From Bacteroidales bacterium (lineage in GTDB: Bacteria > Bacteroidota > Bacteroidia > Bacteroidales > UBA10428), in NCBI GenBank assembly GCA_016938095.1, contig JAFGVG010000182.1, positions 1-16,129 of the forward strand: DNA of 16,129 nucleotides. The letters run 5' to 3'. Each line of letters begins with the position of its first letter. The first letter of the stretch is position 1. The notes under the pieces were generated by a model that worked only from the letters and a program-made list of their open reading frames with translations, did no database searches and was not told the DNA's origin. Positions 6,457 through 13,894 of this stretch are shown one piece after another. The translations under genes and the position numbers were made by a program.

Positions 6457-7341
6457 ATGGCTAACCTTAAAGAAATACGCATCCGGCTGAATTCGGTGAA
6501 ATCGACCCGGCAGATTACCAGTGCCATGAAAATGGTATCGGCTGCCAAGTTGCGCAAAGCCCAGGACGCAATACTCCAGCTCAGGCCGTTTTTTGGCCGG
6601 CTGCACCAGATTCTCAAACGTGTCAGCAGTGGTATGGATGAGGGCCACGAAAGCATTTTCACCCGTAATGCCGAAACGGGTCGCGTGCTGCTGGTGGTGA
6701 TTACCTCCAACAAAGGCCTTTGCGGTGCTTTCAATTCAAACATTGCCAAAAAGGCCATGGCCAGTGCGCATGAACAGTATAACCAAGCCTGGCGCGCCGG
6801 TAAACTCGATATCATGACCATTGGTAAAAAGGGAGCCGAATTGCTGAAAGCCAAAGGATTTAAAAGTACCTCCACCCACCACGAACTTTTTGACAAGCTC
6901 AGTTTCGAAAAATCGACTGCGGTAGCCGACCTGCTGATGCAGGAATACCTCGCGGGCAAATACGGTATTATCAAACTCTTTTACAACCAATTTCGCAATG
7001 CTGCCGTTCAGGATGTCACCGAGGAATTCTTCCTACCGCTCCTGCCGGATACATCCATTGAAGACAAGTTCGAATCTACTGTCGATTACATCCTGGAACC
7101 TTCCGATACGGCCATCCTCGAAGAAATGATTCCTTACACATTAAGGGTGCAGTTCTTCAGGGCACTGCTCGAGTCGAATGCCTCGGAACATGGCGCCCGC
7201 ATGACGGCCATGCACAAGGCCACAGATAATGCAACTGATCTCATTAAGGAACTCGAGCTCAACTACAACAAAGCCCGTCAGGCTGCCATTACTGCCGAAA
7301 TCCTCGAAATTGTCGGCGGCGCCGAAGCACTGAAGGAATAG
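6457..7341 (+). CDS. atpG: F0F1 ATP synthase subunit gamma
   Basis: Gamma is the central rotor shaft linking the c-ring to F1 catalysis. Both coiled-coil ends are recognisable: the N-terminal LKEIRIRLNSVKSTRQITSAMKMVSAAKLRKAQ stretch (about residues 4-36) and the C-terminal EHGARMTAMHKATDNA followed by a helix ending ILEIVGGAEAL. The 294-residue length is normal. It is the last gene of the run: atpD and atpC, which follow atpG in many bacteria, are absent, and 341 non-coding bases come next. Hairpins right after the stop may end the transcript. Confidence 0.97.
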   Translation: MANLKEIRIRLNSVKSTRQITSAMKMVSAAKLRKAQDAILQLRPFFGRLHQILKRVSSGMDEGHESIFTRNAETGRVLLVVITSNKGLCGAFNSNIAKKAMASAHEQYNQAWRAGKLDIMTIGKKGAELLKAKGFKSTSTHHELFDKLSFEKSTAVADLLMQEYLAGKYGIIKLFYNQFRNAAVQDVTEEFFLPLLPDTSIEDKFESTVDYILEPSDTAILEEMIPYTLRVQFFRALLESNASEHGARMTAMHKATDNATDLIKELELNYNKARQAAITAEILEIVGGAEALKE

Positions 7342-7342
7342 C

Positions 7343-7430
7343 GTGTGACCTGCACACAATAAGCGTAACGTAGTGTTGTTGTCATGCTGACATTCAGCAC
7401 AATGCGCTAGGCGTAGTTTGTAACTACGCC
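7343..7430. repeat. Cluster of three small hairpins after atpG
   Basis: Three inverted repeats follow one another: GTGTG/CACAC (7343-7347 and 7353-7357), TGCTGA/TCAGCA (7385-7390 and 7394-7399) and GGCGTAGTT/AACTACGCC (7410-7418 and 7422-7430, three-base loop). The third is the strongest, and A/T-rich sequence follows it. They could together end the ATP synthase transcript or be remains of dispersed intergenic palindromes. The remaining bases to 7500 show no gene I can support. Confidence 0.6.
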
Positions 7431-7508
7431 GAATAAAATGACTTTTTACACTGCCTCATGGCTTAGATCAAAGTTTCTGCTTACAGGTATTGCCCCTATA
7501 CTTATTCC

Positions 7509-7580
7509 TTCATTCCTTCATTTCTTCATTCTTTCATTTCTTCATTCTTTCATTTCTTCATTTCTTCATTTCTTCATTTA
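7509..7580. repeat. Octanucleotide tandem repeat, nine TTCATTYY-like units
   Basis: Nine consecutive 8-bp units read TTCATTCC, TTCATTTC, TTCATTCT, TTCATTTC, TTCATTCT, then three TTCATTTC and a final TTCATTTA. A diverged unit (CTTATTCC, 7501-7508) precedes them. The strand is almost pure pyrimidine except for one A per unit. The array ends 16 bases before the -33 element of the promoter for the next operon. An 8-bp period does not preserve a reading frame, which argues against coding use. Confidence 0.9.
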
Positions 7581-7596
7581 TTTTCCCCCCTTATCA

Positions 7597-7627
7597 TTTG
7601 TTTTTATGCAAAAAGATTTTATCTTTG
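7597..7627 (+). promoter_or_regulatory. Bacteroidota primary-sigma promoter of the TetR-LolA-like operon
   Basis: TTTG at 7597-7600 and TATCTTTG at 7620-7627 match the -33 (TTTG) and -7 (TAnnTTTG) consensus with a 19-base spacer, which is the preferred spacing. Transcription would start near 7634, giving a leader of about 50 bases before the regulator's ATG at 7683. This is the best primary-sigma promoter in the window, with the octanucleotide array just upstream. Confidence 0.75.
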
Positions 7628-7682
7628 ACTAAGCGTTCAATCATAACATTTATATTGTAATTGTACCTTAAGCATTACCCTC

Positions 7683-8306
7683 ATGTCACCGCGCACATCG
7701 GAACAGTTTGCAGTCATCCGGGAGCAGAAAACGGCCCTCATCATGGAAACAGCGCTGGAGTTGTTTGCCCATGGCGGCTACTTCAGTACCACCATCAGTG
7801 ATATTGCCAAAAAGGCCGGCATTTCCAAAGGCCTGCTGTATAATTATTTCGAAAGCAAGGAGGCCTTGCTGCGGGCCATCATTCAAAAATCGGTCAACGA
7901 AGTGTACCAGTACCTCGACATAGACCACGATGGAAGCCTGACCGGTAAAGAATTTACCTTTTTCATCCGCAGGTTCGATGAGTTGCTGAAAGACAAACGG
8001 TATTTCTGGCAGCTGTTTTCGCAGCTGCTGATGCAAAAAGATGTCAGGGAGGAGCTCATTAAAGCCTATTCCTCAGCCGGACCCCATAGCCTGATTGCCG
8101 GCCGTCATTCGCCCGACCAGGTGAGAGAAATGTTTACCACTTATTTTTCCACAAAGCTTCAAAACGGGAAAACGGTTGAGCCGGGTGTTATGCTTGCCCT
8201 GTTCCGCACGGTGCTTATCGGTTATGTCATTACCTCGGTTTACGAAGATCAACCCGATCCAAACCGCGAAAAAATGTTGGAATATATTATCGACTATTTT
8301 AAATAA
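7683..8306 (+). CDS. TetR/AcrR family regulator with an EF-hand-like loop
   Basis: The 207-residue product has a TetR DNA-binding domain at about residues 17-63. ETALELFAHGGYFSTTISDIAKKAGISKGLLYNYFESKEALL is the standard helix-turn-helix with its following helix. The C-terminal part is a helical ligand and dimer domain. Residues 79-90 (DIDHDGSLTGKE) fit the EF-hand calcium loop at every ligand position: Asp79, Asp81, Asp83, Gly84, Leu86 and Glu90. Phe91 follows, and the flanking segments look helical. That is unusual for TetR proteins. The gene leads the operon, with 6 bases to the LolA-like gene, so it probably controls its own operon. Ca2+ as effector is inference; family and fold are secure. 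Confidence 0.9.
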   Translation: MSPRTSEQFAVIREQKTALIMETALELFAHGGYFSTTISDIAKKAGISKGLLYNYFESKEALLRAIIQKSVNEVYQYLDIDHDGSLTGKEFTFFIRRFDELLKDKRYFWQLFSQLLMQKDVREELIKAYSSAGPHSLIAGRHSPDQVREMFTTYFSTKLQNGKTVEPGVMLALFRTVLIGYVITSVYEDQPDPNREKMLEYIIDYFK

Positions 8307-8312
8307 ACGGTT

Positions 8313-9065
8313 ATGAAAAAGCTTGCATTCTCCCTGCTGCTGGCAATGCTTCCATTTATGTTGCCGGCGCAATCACTGACGGCCACTGAGATTGTCAGAA
8401 AAGCTGATGAGAAATACAATGGCGAAAAGAGCAGTTACAGTGTTATGTCCATGACCATTGTCCGTCCTGGTTGGAAACGTACGCTGGAATTTAAAAACTG
8501 GACCCTTGGCCGTGAATATGCACTGACACTGATTACAGTGCCTGCCAAAGAAGCCGGACAGTCGTTTCTGAAACGTCAAAACGAAATGTGGAGCTGGAAT
8601 CCGGCGATCAGCAGACTTATTAAACTTCCGCCTTCGATGATGTCACAGGGATGGATGGGTTCGGATTATACCAACGACGACATTTTACGCGAGTCTTCGC
8701 TGGTGAAAGATTATACCCATAAGCTGTTAGGCGAAGAGACCCTGGGCGGGCGCTTGTGTTATAAAATATTGATGACAGCCCGCGAAGAGGCAGCCATTGT
8801 CTGGGGTAAACAAATCCGCTGGATCGATAAAAAGGAGTTTCTGGTGATGAAGGCCGAATTGTACGATGAGGACGGTTACCTGGTTCGCACCGAAACCGGA
8901 TCAGGCATAAAGGCCATGGACGGCAGGACGATCACCACCCTTATTGAACTCGTACCCGAAGATGAGCCCGACAATAAAACCATGTTGGAAATAAAGGAAA
9001 TCCGGTTTAACCAACCGGTTGAAGAAAGCTTTTTTTCCCAGCAAAATATGAAAAAAGTGCGTTAA
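8313..9065 (+). CDS. Exported LolA-like (outer membrane lipoprotein-sorting type) protein
   Basis: The 250-residue protein starts with a clear signal peptide (MKKLAFSLLLAMLPFMLPAQ, cleavage near residue 20). The rest fits the LolA-like fold family annotated as outer membrane lipoprotein-sorting protein (PF17131 type). Family-like signatures are the segment MWSWNPAISRLIKLPPSMM (92-110) followed by GWMGSDYTNDDI (113-124), and the late WIDKKEFLVMKAELYDEDG (170-188). Such proteins form an open beta-sheet that holds acyl chains in the periplasm. There is no lipobox cysteine, so it should be soluble. It lies directly before two permeases and an ATPase of LolCDE/MacB type, which suggests it receives or returns a lipid-like cargo. 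The cargo cannot be read from sequence. Confidence 0.82.
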   Translation: MKKLAFSLLLAMLPFMLPAQSLTATEIVRKADEKYNGEKSSYSVMSMTIVRPGWKRTLEFKNWTLGREYALTLITVPAKEAGQSFLKRQNEMWSWNPAISRLIKLPPSMMSQGWMGSDYTNDDILRESSLVKDYTHKLLGEETLGGRLCYKILMTAREEAAIVWGKQIRWIDKKEFLVMKAELYDEDGYLVRTETGSGIKAMDGRTITTLIELVPEDEPDNKTMLEIKEIRFNQPVEESFFSQQNMKKVR

Positions 9066-9077
9066 ACTTTTATCCCC

Positions 9078-10496
9078 ATGAAGGAGGAATTAACCATAGC
9101 CTGGAGGAACTTGTGGAGAAACAGACGCCGGACGCTTATCACCTCGGCATCGGTGTTTTTTGCTGTATTTTTTGCCGTTTTCATGCGTTCGTATCAACTC
9201 GGTTCGTACGATCTGATGATCAACAATTTTATTGAATCGTTTACCGGATACCTTCAGGTACAGCATGTGAAATACCACGATAATCCAGTCATTGACAATA
9301 CCTTTGAACTTAATGATTCGCTTCTGGCAGCTATTGAAGGCCTCGACCCTGTGGTTTCCGTTACACCACACCTCGAATCGTTCTCGCTGGCCTCGAGCGG
9401 AACCCAAACCAGGGGTGTTGCCATCATTGCCATTGATCCGGAAAACGAAAAACGCTTTTCCGATCCCGAAAACAAACTGGTCAGGCACCGCATCTCTGCA
9501 GCTGCATTGCAACAGCTGGAACAACATGCTATTCCCGAAAAGGTAATGGCGAAACTGCGCAAGAACCTGAACCGGTCGTATACCTCACCGGAACGTATCG
9601 AACGCGAACTGGGGCTTAAGACGACTGAGCGTGATACGTTACTGTCGTTGATCCTTAAAGCCACAGCCGTACCTCATGGTTACCTCACTGCCGGCGACAA
9701 TGGCGTGCTGGTTTCGAACAGGCTTGCCACCTATCTGAAAGTGGATATCGGCGACTCGGTGATTTTAATGGGTCAGGGCTATCATGGCGTCTCAGCATCG
9801 GGTATCTTTCCGGTAAGGGGTATTATTAAAATGCCCTCGCCGGAGATCGACAACAAGCTTATTATTATGACGCTTACCACGGCACAACAATATTTTGATG
9901 CCGGGGGAAAAATAAGCTCGCTGGTGATCAACCTCAACGATAAATCGCCCCGTACCATGAGAACGGGAAAGGCTGCGGTGAATGCACTATTAAAAAACAA
10001 TGAAACCACTGCCAGAACGTGGTATGAATTAAACCCCATTCTTTACCAGCAGATTCAGGGCGACAGCCAAAGCGGGATAGCCATGCTGGCGCTGCTGTAC
10101 TTCATCATTTTCTTTGGCATTTTCGGAACGGTACTGATGATGGTTTCGGAACGTAAAAGAGAGTTTGGTGTGCTGGTTGCCATTGGCATGCAAAAAACCA
10201 AACTGAAACGAACGGTATCTGTTGAGATGCTGTTACTGGGTATTATGGGACTGATTGCCGGTCTGCTGGCAGCAACACCCCTCATCCTGTATTTTCATTA
10301 TAACCCGATTACCCTTACCGGAAACCTGGCGAGCACAATGGAAGACTGGGGTATGGAAGCTGTAATGCCTACCGCAATGGTTGGCCCCTATTTTTACTGG
10401 CAGGCACTGGTGGTAGTGATCATGGTGTTGCTGGCAACGTTATACCCGCTTCACAAAATTGATAAATTAAAAGTCATTGAGGCCCTTCGGGGTTAA
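9078..10496 (+). CDS. FtsX/LolC-type ABC transporter permease (first of pair)
   Basis: The 472-residue protein has the MacB/LolC layout. A cytoplasmic start (IAWRNLWRNRRRTLI) precedes the first membrane helix (about 21-37), then comes a large periplasmic domain (about 40-330), then three helices near 334-356, 382-405 and 438-457. The C-terminus is PLHKIDKLKVIEALRG. The coupling stretch SERKREFGVLVAIGMQK (357-373) would contact the ATPase. FGYLQ-type residues early in the periplasmic part (FTGYLQVQH) resemble LolC/E relatives. Residues about 150-180 form a charged helical insertion that has a counterpart in the second permease. Twelve bases separate it from each neighbour. Mechanotransmission of a periplasmic substrate, rather than transport through the membrane, is expected for this family. 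Confidence 0.9.
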   Translation: MKEELTIAWRNLWRNRRRTLITSASVFFAVFFAVFMRSYQLGSYDLMINNFIESFTGYLQVQHVKYHDNPVIDNTFELNDSLLAAIEGLDPVVSVTPHLESFSLASSGTQTRGVAIIAIDPENEKRFSDPENKLVRHRISAAALQQLEQHAIPEKVMAKLRKNLNRSYTSPERIERELGLKTTERDTLLSLILKATAVPHGYLTAGDNGVLVSNRLATYLKVDIGDSVILMGQGYHGVSASGIFPVRGIIKMPSPEIDNKLIIMTLTTAQQYFDAGGKISSLVINLNDKSPRTMRTGKAAVNALLKNNETTARTWYELNPILYQQIQGDSQSGIAMLALLYFIIFFGIFGTVLMMVSERKREFGVLVAIGMQKTKLKRTVSVEMLLLGIMGLIAGLLAATPLILYFHYNPITLTGNLASTMEDWGMEAVMPTAMVGPYFYWQALVVVIMVLLATLYPLHKIDKLKVIEALRG

Positions 10497-10508
10497 ACCA
10501 CATTTGTC

Positions 10509-11933
10509 ATGACAGCAACCATTGCATGGAAAAATATATGGCGTAACCATAAAAGAAGCCTGGTAGTTATTACCGCTGTTACCCTCGGCATTATTTCGGG
10601 TGTGCTGTTGATAGGCATCCTCGAAGGCTGGTCGAAGCAGCGCCTGCAGGATGCTATTTACAACGAAGTATCGCATATTCAGATTCACCAGGCCGACTTC
10701 ATGAACAACGAAGAGATTAACCTCACCGTGCGCCAGCCTGATAACCTGATTCGGGTGATTGATTCTTTGCCGGGCGTTACCGGATGGGTGAAAAGAACCC
10801 GTATTGTATCCATGATCAGCACTCCATGGGCTGCTTCTGGCGCAAATCTTTACGGCATAAATCCTGAGGCAGAAAAGCTGGTTAGTCACATAAACCAGAA
10901 AATAGTGCCCCGTGGCGGCAGGTACCTGGATGCAGGGAGTCCTTCGGATATGTTGATCAGCGATAAAACGGCCGAAATCCTCAAACTCAAACAGTTTATA
11001 ATTGCCGACAGCACGCTGGATAAGCTGCGCATGGCAAAAGTGCCGGAATCGCTGCTGGCAAAACTGGAACCGCTAAAAGAAAAAAGATTTCGCTCGCCTG
11101 TTGATTTCCGTAACGCGCTCAGGAAAGCATTCAGCAAAAAGGAACTCGATCGCTACGGGGCCATCCTGATGGATCAGGCATTGGATTACCGGCTCAGAAA
11201 TAAAGTACAGGTAACGTTTTCGGATCGCGAAGGAAATCCGGTGCAAGGCATTTTCAGGGTATGTGGCATTTATAAAACCACCAATACCAGCTTTGACCAA
11301 TCGACCCTTTTTGTCAATGCGGATGCACTGGCGGCGCTGTATGGAGCCAGCGAAACACTCACGCACGAAATAGCCATACTCCTGAACGATACGAAAGACG
11401 CCGGTGCGACAGCTGAAAAACTCATTCCGGTTTCGACGGGCAATTCGGTGATGACCTGGAAAGAACTGGCACCCGATGCAGCCATGATGAGCGATTACAT
11501 GCTGGTATACTATTTTATTTTCATTGGCATAATCATGCTGGCGCTGGCATTTGGTATTATCAACACCATGCTGATGGCCATCCTCGAGAGGACCAAAGAA
11601 CTGGGCATGCTGATGGCAATCGGGATGAACCACCGCAAAGTTTTTTCCATGATTATGCTTGAAACCCTTTACCTTACACTGGCTGGTGCAGTAACTGGTA
11701 TGGTTACCGGCTGGATGCTGGCTGCCTTACTGGGGCGGACCGGTATTCATTTCACCAGCTGGGGAGAAGGCTTTGAAGCCATTGGCTTTGCGGCCAAGGT
11801 ATACCCGGTGGTAACCCCGGCTTTTTTACTGATCACCACCCTGATGGTAATCGTAACGGCTGTCATTGCCTCGATATGGCCCGCCCGTAAAGCACTGAAA
11901 TTAAACCCGGTGGAAGCACTGCGGACAGAATAG
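10509..11933 (+). CDS. FtsX/LolC-type ABC transporter permease (second of pair)
   Basis: The 474-residue product has the same plan as its neighbour. It starts with IAWKNIWRNHKRSLVV and a first membrane helix at about 18-37. The periplasmic domain is large, and three helices lie near 331-356, 383-408 and 434-457. The coupling stretch is ERTKELGMLMAIGMNHRK (360-377), and the end is WPARKALKLNPVEALRTE. It is a distant paralogue of the first permease, so the two should form a heterodimer as LolC and LolE do. Its helical insertion (about 165-225) shares spaced residues with that of the first permease. The gene starts 12 bases after it and precedes the ATPase by 23 bases. Confidence 0.9.
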   Translation: MTATIAWKNIWRNHKRSLVVITAVTLGIISGVLLIGILEGWSKQRLQDAIYNEVSHIQIHQADFMNNEEINLTVRQPDNLIRVIDSLPGVTGWVKRTRIVSMISTPWAASGANLYGINPEAEKLVSHINQKIVPRGGRYLDAGSPSDMLISDKTAEILKLKQFIIADSTLDKLRMAKVPESLLAKLEPLKEKRFRSPVDFRNALRKAFSKKELDRYGAILMDQALDYRLRNKVQVTFSDREGNPVQGIFRVCGIYKTTNTSFDQSTLFVNADALAALYGASETLTHEIAILLNDTKDAGATAEKLIPVSTGNSVMTWKELAPDAAMMSDYMLVYYFIFIGIIMLALAFGIINTMLMAILERTKELGMLMAIGMNHRKVFSMIMLETLYLTLAGAVTGMVTGWMLAALLGRTGIHFTSWGEGFEAIGFAAKVYPVVTPAFLLITTLMVIVTAVIASIWPARKALKLNPVEALRTE

Positions 11934-11956
11934 CAACAATAAAAACCCAGGTTATC

Positions 11957-12640
11957 ATGAAAGTACTCGAACTGAAAAACGTAAATAAGATATACAATTC
12001 CTCGGAAGTTAAGGTTAATGCCGTAAACGAGGTAAGTCTCGCTTTTGAAGAAGCTGAATTTGCCGCAATTGTAGGTCCTTCGGGCTCAGGTAAGACCACA
12101 CTCCTGAATCTCATCGGGGGCCTTGACACCCCAACCTCCGGGGAGATCATCATTGCCGGCACCGATCTATCGCAGTTGAAACCCTCGCAGTTGATTGATT
12201 TCAGGCTAAAAAACATAGGCTTTGTCTTTCAGTCGTATAACCTCATCCCCGTGCTTACCGCCAGGGAAAATGTGGAATTTATTATGACGCTCCAACAATG
12301 GCCCGAAAAAGAGCGGAATGAACGTACCGAAGAGCTGTTAAAAGCCGTGGGGTTGGGTGACAGGATGAACAGCCGGCCTTCGAAACTATCGGGCGGTCAG
12401 CAGCAACGTGTGGCAGTAGCCAGGGCGCTGGCATCGCGACCGAAATTTGTGCTGGCCGATGAACCCACCGCCAACCTCGATTCGAAATCGGCAGCTACCT
12501 TGCTGGAGATCATGGAAAAGCTTAACCGTGAGCAAAAAATAACCTTTATTTTTTCGACCCACGACCCGCGGGTGGTTAAAATGGCCCGGCGGGTGATCAC
12601 GCTCGAAGATGGCAGGGTCATATCCGATGAACTCAGGTAA
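11957..12640 (+). CDS. LolD/MacB-type ABC transporter ATP-binding protein
   Basis: The 227-residue cytoplasmic ATPase has all expected motifs: Walker A GPSGSGKT (40-47), Q-loop Gln92 in FVFQSYNLIPVLTARENV, signature LSGGQ (144-148), Walker B FVLADEP (164-170) with catalytic Glu169, D-loop NLDS and His202 of the H-loop. The FQSYNLIPVLTARENV segment is typical of the LolD/MacB/FtsE subgroup, which powers periplasm-facing machines. It is a lone nucleotide-binding domain and would serve as a homodimer beneath the two permeases encoded just upstream. Subgroup is secure; true LolD orthology is not claimed because the operon differs from the housekeeping lol set. Confidence 0.95.
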   Translation: MKVLELKNVNKIYNSSEVKVNAVNEVSLAFEEAEFAAIVGPSGSGKTTLLNLIGGLDTPTSGEIIIAGTDLSQLKPSQLIDFRLKNIGFVFQSYNLIPVLTARENVEFIMTLQQWPEKERNERTEELLKAVGLGDRMNSRPSKLSGGQQQRVAVARALASRPKFVLADEPTANLDSKSAATLLEIMEKLNREQKITFIFSTHDPRVVKMARRVITLEDGRVISDELR

Positions 12641-12658
12641 TCCTCATCTGGTAAAGCT

Positions 12659-13807
12659 ATGCAAAAGATCCTTTCGGGTATGTTGCTGGGATGGTTCATA
12701 ACCTGGTCCCTGTTTGCGCAGGAACCCCGGGCAGTGACCATGGGAGGTTATGTTACCGCTTTGCAAAGCGCAATGTTCGATTCGCTTTCGGGTCCTTTTG
12801 TAAACGAAAACGTGATACATAACCGACTTAACATTGAAGCTGTCATCAGTCCAAAACTGACAGCCGCGGCCGGAATCCGTAACCGTTTGTTTACCGGCGA
12901 CAGGGTCAGGATGGATGATGTATATGCCGGAATGATCGGCCGCGATGACGGATGGGCCGATATGTCGTGGAACCTGGCTGAAGAACAATCATTGCTGCTG
13001 AATACCACCATTGACAGGCTCTCGCTCAATCTAAACCTGGGCAGCGCGGCAATCACATTGGGACGTCAGCGCATCAACTGGGGACAAACTGTTGTCTGGA
13101 ATCCCAATGATATTTTCAACGCGTATTCCTTTTTCGATGTTGACTATATGGAGCGTCCCGGAAGTGATGCCCTCCGGATCGAATACTTTCCCACCGCTTC
13201 ATCGACAGTTGAACTGGCGGTCAAAGCCAACCATGACAACAACATTACCGCTGCTGCATTATTCCGTTTCAATAAATGGGGGTACGACATACAGTTCCTG
13301 GGAGGTTTGGTGAACAGCAACGATGTGGTGCTGGGTGCCGGATGGTCAGGTGCCATCAGCAGCTTTGCCTTCAGAGGCGAAATCTCGTGGTTTGAACCTT
13401 ATCGCCACCGGAACATTGAAAAAAGCAGCGTACTGGCCACCCTGGGAACCGAAAAAGTATTCAGCGACAAATTTATGGCACAGTTGCAGTTTATGTACTG
13501 TAACGAACCGGTTGACTGGGCCAATGACCAGTTTTTTCATTCCGGCAGTTTAGACGCAAAAGAACTGGCATTTTCGACTTTTTCAGCATTCGGCCAATTT
13601 ACGTGGACCCTGACACCGCTGCTCAACGTAAGCGCCTCGGCCATGTGGTTTCCCGATCTCAGCGGTTACTATGCAGGGCCGTCACTTAACTACTCGCTGG
13701 CCGAAAACATCGATTTTTCGTTACTCTGGCAGCATGTGGATGCAGAAATGACAGACCAGCGTATGCGGATGAACCTGGGATTTCTGAAACTGACCTACCA
13801 TTTTTAG
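12659..13807 (+). CDS. Outer membrane beta-barrel protein of the LolA-like/ABC operon (DUF1302-like)
   Basis: The 382-residue protein has a signal peptide (residues 1-21, ending SLFAQ), repeated amphipathic beta strands throughout and a final phenylalanine in FLKLTYHF, the usual ending for a BamA-inserted barrel. The segment LGRQRINWGQTVVWNPNDIF (134-153), with MERPGSDALRIEYFP (164-178), resembles the conserved core of DUF1302-type porin-like proteins. Those are often encoded beside LolA-like DUF1329 proteins in proteobacteria. It follows the ATPase by 18 bases, so it is the sixth gene of the operon. I infer it forms the outer membrane end of the trafficking route. Barrel call is firm; the DUF1302 link is by motif memory only. 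Confidence 0.8.
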   Translation: MQKILSGMLLGWFITWSLFAQEPRAVTMGGYVTALQSAMFDSLSGPFVNENVIHNRLNIEAVISPKLTAAAGIRNRLFTGDRVRMDDVYAGMIGRDDGWADMSWNLAEEQSLLLNTTIDRLSLNLNLGSAAITLGRQRINWGQTVVWNPNDIFNAYSFFDVDYMERPGSDALRIEYFPTASSTVELAVKANHDNNITAAALFRFNKWGYDIQFLGGLVNSNDVVLGAGWSGAISSFAFRGEISWFEPYRHRNIEKSSVLATLGTEKVFSDKFMAQLQFMYCNEPVDWANDQFFHSGSLDAKELAFSTFSAFGQFTWTLTPLLNVSASAMWFPDLSGYYAGPSLNYSLAENIDFSLLWQHVDAEMTDQRMRMNLGFLKLTYHF

Positions 13808-13845
13808 GCAACCCGAAAATATCCTGAAGAATTTTTCACCTTTGC

Positions 13846-13871
13846 TGTAACTTTACATCCGTTGAAACGTC
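13846..13871 (+). promoter_or_regulatory. ECF sigma-type promoter before the sigma factor gene
   Basis: TGTAAC at 13846-13851 and CGTC at 13868-13871 are separated by exactly 16 bases. This is the AAC/CGTC pattern known for ECF sigma factors, such as the B. subtilis extracytoplasmic sigmas. Transcription would begin about 15 bases before the sigma ATG at 13895. The same pair with the same spacer recurs at 15419-15444. Autoregulation by the encoded sigma factor is the simplest reading. Confidence 0.7.
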
Positions 13872-13894
13872 ATACCCCCGGAAGCTGAATTTAC

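Noticed and set aside
5902..6648. A 248-codon - strand frame across the end of atpA and start of atpG.
   Set aside because: It spans two certain genes on the other strand, and its Ser/Phe-rich product is typical of an antisense shadow.
7501..7580. The regular repeat array as a possible CRISPR.
   Set aside because: Units are 8 bp with no spacers, and no cas genes are near.
7438..7632. A 64-codon + strand frame rich in Phe, Leu, His and Ser.
   Set aside because: Its middle is translated from the 8-bp repeat array, and its end overlaps the promoter at 7597-7627. Composition follows the repeat and no family is recognisable.
13499..13524. Another TGTAAC, considered as an ECF promoter.
   Set aside because: It lies inside the barrel gene and no CGTC occurs 16 bases downstream. 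The same applies to TGTAAC at 7419 and near 14963.
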